DNA from: Ktedonobacter robiniae
GTDB taxonomy: Bacteria > Chloroflexota > Ktedonobacteria > Ktedonobacterales > Ktedonobacteraceae
Assembly: GCF_016587375.1 (NCBI RefSeq)
Contig: NZ_BNJG01000001.1
Span: 3,292,001-3,356,000 of the forward strand
Direction: 5' to 3'
Length of the DNA stretch: 64,000 bases
Shown here: one piece after another, positions 59,632 through 64,000 of the stretch
Layout: each line of letters opens with the position of its first letter
Numbering within the stretch: the first letter of the stretch is position 1
Translations under genes and position numbers: made by a program
The notes under the pieces: generated by a model
Databases searched by the model: none
The model's input: only the letters and a program-made list of their open reading frames with translations
Told to the model about the DNA's origin: nothing

Positions 59632-62600
59632 ATGCCAGTTCAAGGATATATTCGCTATCCCCACATTTTTCAAGACCAGATTGTGTTTGTGACTGAAGAT
59701 GATTTATGGGTTGTGCGTGACGAAGGTGGGCGGGCCGAACGCTGGACCGCCGGTGTCGGAGAAGTCAGCCATCCACGTTTCTCCCCCGATGGCAAGTTTC
59801 TTGCCTTTGTGGGCCGCGAGGAGGGTCCCAGCGAGGTCTATGTAATGTCCGCGACGGGCGAGCCTGCGCGTCGTCTGACGTTCCAGGGAGCCACCTGCCG
59901 CGTGCTTGGCTGGTCGCCCGATGGTCACGAGATCCTCTATGCTAGTAACGCCGGGCAGTTTACGCCTCGCTTCCAGACAATCTTCGCGATTTCGCCCGAG
60001 GGTGGCCTGCCACGCGCGCTCTCGTATGGTATGGCGAATGCTATTTCTTATGGCTCACAAGGCGGTGTCGTCCTGGGGCGCAATATCCGTGAACCTGCAT
60101 ACTGGAAGCGCTACCGTGGCGGCACGGTTGGGCATCTCTGGTGCGATGTGGAGGGCAATGGTACCTTCAAACGCCTGCTCGCCCTCGATGGCAACCTTGC
60201 TGATCCCTGCTGGGTTGGTGAGCGCATCTACTTCCTGTCTGATCATGAGGGTGTTGGTAACATCTACTCTTGCACGCCTGCTGGTGAGGATTTGCAAAGG
60301 CACACCACGCATCATGACTTCTATGCGCGCAGCCTGGCAAGCGACGGCCAGCGCCTGGTCTATCACGCGGGAGCTGATCTCTACCTGTTTGATCCCCAGA
60401 CGGAGGAGACACGCCAAGTGAGTGTGCAGATGCCGAGTATGCGTACGCAGCGCAATCGCAAGTTCGCTACAGCCAGCCATTACCTGGATACCTATGCTCT
60501 GCATCCCCAGGGCTATGCCGCTGCCTTTACGACGCGCGGCAAGGCTTTTACGATGGGAAACTGGGAGGGATCGGTCCTCCAGCATGGTGAGCCAGACGGT
60601 GTGCGTTATCGCTTCCTGGAGTGGCTGAATGATGGTCAGCGCCTGGTTGCGGTCAGCGACGCCACGGGCGAGGAACGCCTGATAATCTTCAATCCTGAAG
60701 ATGCGAGCGAGCCACGCGTATTAGCTGAGGCTGAGTTTGGTCGTGCGGTGAACCTGGCCGTCTCCCCAACCGATGACGTGGTGGCGATCACCAATCATCG
60801 TCAGGAATTGCTCGTGGTCGACCTGGAGACTGGTAGCTTGCGTGTGCTTGATCGCAGTGAGTATGCGCGTATCGCGGGCATCTCCTGGTCACCGGATGGC
60901 AAGTGGCTGGCGTACGGCTTCGCCATCTCGGGCCAGAAAACCGCCATCAAGCTCTGTGAGCTGGAGAGTGGCGCCACACATCAGGTGACCGATCCCATTC
61001 TGGAGGATGTCTCCCCTGCCTTTGATCCCGAGGGGAAGTTCCTCTACTTTATCGGTGCTCGTCACTTTACGCCCCAGCACGATAGCCACCAGTTTGAGTA
61101 TAGTTTCCCCCGTGGCTCTAAGCCTTACGCGATCGTGCTTAAACGTGATCAGCGCTCACCCTTCATTCCCGAGCCCAAGGCTCCAGGTGAGAAAGAGTCA
61201 TCCGCGAACGCCAAGACCGAGGAGAATGGCTCGACGCTTGACGGCAAGGCGCAGGAGAATGGCACGCTGAATGAGAAAAGCAATGGCGAGAAGGGCAAAG
61301 AGGGCGAGGAGAAGAAACCAATTACCATTGACCTGGAAGGGATTCGTGAGCGCGTGCTACCCTTCCCCGTGGGTGAGGGACGCTATACCGCCATTCGTGG
61401 CATCAAAGGCAAGGCCCTCTTCTCTTCCTGGCCAATGGAGAACACCGTTCCCGATGAGCCGGACCATGCCCATCCCAAGGGTATTATTGAGAGTTACGAC
61501 TTCGAGAACTACAAGACAGAGAAAATTCTAGAGGGCGTGGGTGGATTCGACCTCTCGCGTGACGCGAAAACGTTGATCTACCGCTCGCACCATCGCATGC
61601 GTGTGGTAAAAGCAGGCGAGAAGCCTAAGACGGAGAACGGCGCCTCCAATCGTGAGACTGGCTGGTTGGACCTGAACCGCATCAAGGTCTCTGTTCTGCC
61701 CGCCGCTGAGTGGCGCCAGATGTTCGCCGAGGCCTGGCGTTTGCAGCGTGAGCAGTTCTGGAACGAGGATATGTCTGGTATCGACTGGCAGGCTGTGTAT
61801 GCGCAGTACGCGCCCCTGGTAGAGCGTGTCAGTTCTCGCTCAGAGCTCTCGGATCTCTTCTGGGAGCTGCAAGGCGAGCTGGGTACCTCCCATTCCTATG
61901 AGATGGGGGGCGAGTATCGCAAAGCGCCTCACTATCACCAGGGTTTCCTGGGCGTTGACTGGTCGTATGACGCGGAGAAGCAGCGCTATCTCATTACGCG
62001 CATTGTCAAGGGCGATACCGCCAATAGCCATGAAACCTCGCCACTGACCCTGCCGGGGCTGGAGGTCGCAGTTGGCGATGCCGTCCTGGCGATCAATGGT
62101 CAGCGCGTGAGCTCCGAGCGCACGCCGCAGGAACTGCTCGTGAACCAGGCCCGGCACGAGGTGCAGTTGACCATAGAGGATGCGGAGACGCAGGAGATCC
62201 GTACCGTTACCGTGAAGACCTTACGTAGCGAGTATCCTGCGCGCTATCGCGAATGGGTGGAGGAGAACCGTCGCCGTGTCCATGAACTGTCAGGTGGCAA
62301 GGTTGGCTATATCCATATTCCCGATATGGGTACACATGGCTTCTCCGAGTTCCACCGTAGCTTCCTGGCGGAGTATGACGCTCCCGGCTTGCTAGTGGAT
62401 GTACGCTGGAATGGTGGCGGCAACGTCTCTGGCCTGCTCTTAGAGAAGCTGGCGCGCCGTCGCATTGGCTATGACTTCCAGCGCTGGGGACAGCCAGATC
62501 CCTATCCCCAGACCTCCCCTCGTGGTCCCATGGTGGCCCTGACAAACGAGCATGCTGGCTCCGATGGTGACATCTTCAGCCATAGCTTTAAGTTGATGGG

Positions 62601-62913
62601 GCTTGGCCCCTTGCTAGGTAAACGTACCTGGGGAGGCGTGATTGGCATTCATCCTCGTCACCGCCTGGTCGACAATACCGTGACGACCCAGGCCGAGTTC
62701 TCCTTCTGGTTCAAGGATGTGGGCTGGAATGTCGAGAACTATGGCACCGATCCCGATATAGAGGTGGATATCGCGCCTCAAGACTTTGCCCGGCAGGAAG
62801 ATCCGCAGCTTGAGCGCGCGGTATCTGAAGCGCTGCGCGTGATCGACGAGTTCGAGACGCTCGAGCCTCAGCCTGACGAGCGTCCGCGTTTAAGCCGTTC
62901 TCTACAGCTTTAA
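59632..62913 (+). CDS. Tricorn protease homologue
   Basis: 1093 residues from ATG 59632 with AAGGAGG. Tricorn is a large hexameric serine protease that trims peptides released by the proteasome or other proteases. Order: a beta-propeller region (about 1-500, WSPDG and FSPDG repeats), an insert of about 60 residues rich in Glu/Lys/Asn (about 520-580, probably a linker), a second propeller part, then PDZ (about 790-870) and the S41 catalytic domain. GTSHSYEMGG near 750 carries the His and EHAGSDGDIFS near 975 the Ser nucleophile. GTDPDIEVDI lies near the end. All catalytic motifs are present. Confidence 0.93.
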   Translation: MPVQGYIRYPHIFQDQIVFVTEDDLWVVRDEGGRAERWTAGVGEVSHPRFSPDGKFLAFVGREEGPSEVYVMSATGEPARRLTFQGATCRVLGWSPDGHEILYASNAGQFTPRFQTIFAISPEGGLPRALSYGMANAISYGSQGGVVLGRNIREPAYWKRYRGGTVGHLWCDVEGNGTFKRLLALDGNLADPCWVGERIYFLSDHEGVGNIYSCTPAGEDLQRHTTHHDFYARSLASDGQRLVYHAGADLYLFDPQTEETRQVSVQMPSMRTQRNRKFATASHYLDTYALHPQGYAAAFTTRGKAFTMGNWEGSVLQHGEPDGVRYRFLEWLNDGQRLVAVSDATGEERLIIFNPEDASEPRVLAEAEFGRAVNLAVSPTDDVVAITNHRQELLVVDLETGSLRVLDRSEYARIAGISWSPDGKWLAYGFAISGQKTAIKLCELESGATHQVTDPILEDVSPAFDPEGKFLYFIGARHFTPQHDSHQFEYSFPRGSKPYAIVLKRDQRSPFIPEPKAPGEKESSANAKTEENGSTLDGKAQENGTLNEKSNGEKGKEGEEKKPITIDLEGIRERVLPFPVGEGRYTAIRGIKGKALFSSWPMENTVPDEPDHAHPKGIIESYDFENYKTEKILEGVGGFDLSRDAKTLIYRSHHRMRVVKAGEKPKTENGASNRETGWLDLNRIKVSVLPAAEWRQMFAEAWRLQREQFWNEDMSGIDWQAVYAQYAPLVERVSSRSELSDLFWELQGELGTSHSYEMGGEYRKAPHYHQGFLGVDWSYDAEKQRYLITRIVKGDTANSHETSPLTLPGLEVAVGDAVLAINGQRVSSERTPQELLVNQARHEVQLTIEDAETQEIRTVTVKTLRSEYPARYREWVEENRRRVHELSGGKVGYIHIPDMGTHGFSEFHRSFLAEYDAPGLLVDVRWNGGGNVSGLLLEKLARRRIGYDFQRWGQPDPYPQTSPRGPMVALTNEHAGSDGDIFSHSFKLMGLGPLLGKRTWGGVIGIHPRHRLVDNTVTTQAEFSFWFKDVGWNVENYGTDPDIEVDIAPQDFARQEDPQLERAVSEALRVIDEFETLEPQPDERPRLSRSLQL

Positions 62914-62946
62914 TAGAGCTTATAGCAGGACGCAAACACTCCTGAC

Positions 62947-63030
62947 CGACGCTACTAAAGTACGTGTCTACATATTCAGGTATGGAGAAGGTCGTACCTG
63001 AATATGTAGACACGTACTTTAGTAGCGTCG
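62947..63030. repeat. Dispersed palindromic repeat, family B, copy 3
   Basis: CGACGCTACTAAAGTACGTGTC and its perfect complement, with ATATTCAGGTA/TACCTGAATAT continuing the stem around TGGAGAAGGTCG. It follows the tricorn gene by 33 bases and probably ends its transcript. Confidence 0.85.
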
Positions 63031-63197
63031 TGCCATACTGACTCCCCCCTTTCCTCTCTATAAAAACGCGACGCGATGGTAGAGGTTTTTCTTATACCCA
63101 AAATAGAGGAACGAAACAGCGCTTTTTTGGTGGTAGGATGTGGTACACTGAAGAACAACAAAGCACTATTACGCTTCAAGAATCACAGTGCTAAGAG

Positions 63198-63296
63198 CTT
63201 ATGCGGAAACCAGCCCCCATTCGGGGGCGCAGCGTCACTGCCTTGGCTAGCGCTTCCCCCATTCGGGGACAAGCGCGCTCAGGTTTTCGAATAGGA
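63198..63296 (+). repeat. Dispersed palindromic repeat, family A, copy 5
   Basis: CTTATGCGGAAACC...CCCCCATTCGGGGG...CCCCCATTCGGGG...GCGCTCAGGTTTTCGAATAGG, nearly identical in its hairpins to copy 1. Confidence 0.82.
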
Positions 63297-63325
63297 TAAT
63301 ACCTGTTTCTTGTGTATTGGCACCG

Positions 63326-63390
63326 TTGACCTATCGTGATAGGATTATAGCATTGTTACTAGTATCGCCACTTTTGGCTATATATATAGC
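63326..63390 (+). promoter_or_regulatory. Candidate promoter and operators ahead of the fatty-acyl-AMP ligase gene
   Basis: TTGACC (63326-63331), 16 bases, TAGCAT (63348-63353), with the perfect palindrome CCTATCGTGATAGG (63330-63343) in the spacer and a second perfect palindrome GCTATATATATAGC at 63377-63390. The position suggests a repressor site for the downstream gene or cluster. A further 270 bases of leader follow with an 8-bp stem GCAAGAAG / CTTCTTGC just before the start codon. Confidence 0.5.
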
Positions 63391-63658
63391 GTTTAACTAT
63401 TTTTGCCTTCTTGAGTTGGCTGCATACACGCTATACAAGTAGTAAAAGGCATGCACTATACACCGAAGGCAAACGGCATGATCTGTCGCCAGGCTTATCT
63501 GGCGCAAGCAAGAAAGGGGGCTTGCCTGTTCCTGATCTTTCGCTCAAGAGCTTTGTACCCCTAACTCAGACGAAGCGTGAAACGTGTTCTTATTGCTTAT
63601 ATTCCTAGTATAGTCGCAAGAAGGCAGGAGTTGTCTTCTTGCCAGGAAGCATTAAACC

Positions 63659-64000
63659 TTGAGTAAACGTATTTCAATTTCAACGCTGGATATTGCCAAC
63701 TGGGTTGATTTGCTTCAATGGAGAGTCGAGCATCAGCCCGAGCAGCGGGTCTACTCATTCCTTGCCGATGGGGAGAACGAGAAGGGACATTTTACCCACG
63801 CCGACCTCGATCTTTACGCCCGAACAATTGGTTCACTCCTCCAATCCCATGCCGCGAGTGGAGCGCGTGCCTTATTGATCTATCCCTCTGGACTGGAGTT
63901 TATCGCCGCATTCTTTGGTTGCCTCTATAGTGGAATTATCGCTGTTCCAGTCTATCCTCCGTCCGCCACTCGCTCCGACCGCACCCTTTTCAAGTTCCGG
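63659..64000 (+). CDS. Fatty-acyl-AMP ligase-type adenylation protein (N-terminal part, cut by the right edge)
   Basis: The frame runs 114 codons to the edge. It starts at TTG 63659, the first possible start after an in-frame stop at 63653, with AGGAAG ten bases upstream. Sequence marks: WVDLLQWRVEHQPEQRVYSFLADGE at the start, HADLDLYARTIGSLL, GARALLIYPSGLEFIAAFFGCLYSGIIAVPVYPP, then SDRTLFKF. This is the N-terminus of fatty-acyl-AMP ligases, which load fatty acids on PKS/NRPS carrier domains; it may also be the first module of a multidomain protein. The Sfp-type transferase at 55721 could arm its carrier partner. Confidence 0.88.
   Translation, partial: MSKRISISTLDIANWVDLLQWRVEHQPEQRVYSFLADGENEKGHFTHADLDLYARTIGSLLQSHAASGARALLIYPSGLEFIAAFFGCLYSGIIAVPVYPPSATRSDRTLFKFR

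Noticed and set aside
1..64000. tRNA, rRNA, prophage or CRISPR loci
   Set aside because: No cloverleaf with GGTTCGAATCC-like arm, no rRNA sequence, no phage structural genes and no regularly spaced repeats were seen.

Overview
The window is a 64 kb chromosomal segment that looks like a Chloroflexota genome of the class Ktedonobacteria. This is inferred from gene content and not proven. It has Hanks-type kinases fused to FHA or zinc-ribbon domains, several zinc-ribbon/proline-rich/single-TM proteins, a tricorn protease, HisKA_2 kinases with GAF domains, a T-box in an arginine operon, a lone TnpB element, and the start of a fatty-acyl-AMP ligase gene with a Sfp-type phosphopantetheinyl transferase nearby. 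No rRNA, tRNA, CRISPR array or prophage was seen.

Layout. 1-11.8 kb: 5' part of uvrA (cut by the left edge), two tandem signal peptidases, an AT-rich patch with two tiny ORFs, an alpha/beta hydrolase, a frameshifted zinc-ribbon membrane protein, mutS2, mscL with a C-terminal zinc ribbon, apt and a nitroreductase. 11.8-13.1 kb: a tnpB-only IS605-type element with matching end hairpins. 13.3-22.8 kb: a three-repeat lipoprotein, a phosphoesterase, an argG2-argH-argG operon behind a promoter and T-box leader, and ppc. 22.8-32.1 kb: a 1.25 kb gap with structured-RNA candidates, then a signalling block (kinase-FHA, membrane FHA protein with a W/Q-rich stalk, kinase with double zinc ribbon, response regulator, GAF-GAF histidine kinase, zinc-ribbon membrane protein). 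32.2-44.9 kb: a DapA-family aldolase, a DnaJ-domain membrane protein, gltB, three GT4 glycosyltransferases with a HIT protein, and an RGG-rich zinc-finger protein. 45.1-51.6 kb: a pseudokinase fused to a DinG/XPD-type helicase, divergent from an nrtR-nicotinamidase NAD unit with a clear operator, then a HAD phosphatase pair. 52.1-62.9 kb: ABC-F ATPase, crotonase, ECF-like sigma factor, phosphopantetheinyl transferase, RocB-like M20 peptidase, a membrane protein and a tricorn protease. 63.7 kb to the right edge: the fatty-acyl-AMP ligase start, probably the head of a lipopeptide or polyketide cluster.

Two features recur across the whole window. First, many gene boundaries carry very long, perfect or near-perfect hairpins (stems of 19-35 bp, loops mostly 2-4 nt). 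Their stem sequences are unrelated to one another, and they often touch or overlap a stop codon. Second, two dispersed palindromic repeat families (called A and B here) recur at intergenic sites, and one site is an A/B chimera.

The strongest candidate for something undescribed is the 1043-residue pseudokinase-helicase fusion at 45106-48237. It keeps a kinase fold but has HGN and DFA in place of HRD and DFG, followed by a proline-rich linker and a complete Fe-S DinG-like helicase. Next in interest are the paired non-identical argG genes under one T-box, the giant hairpins, and the structured RNA candidates at 23.2-23.8 kb.
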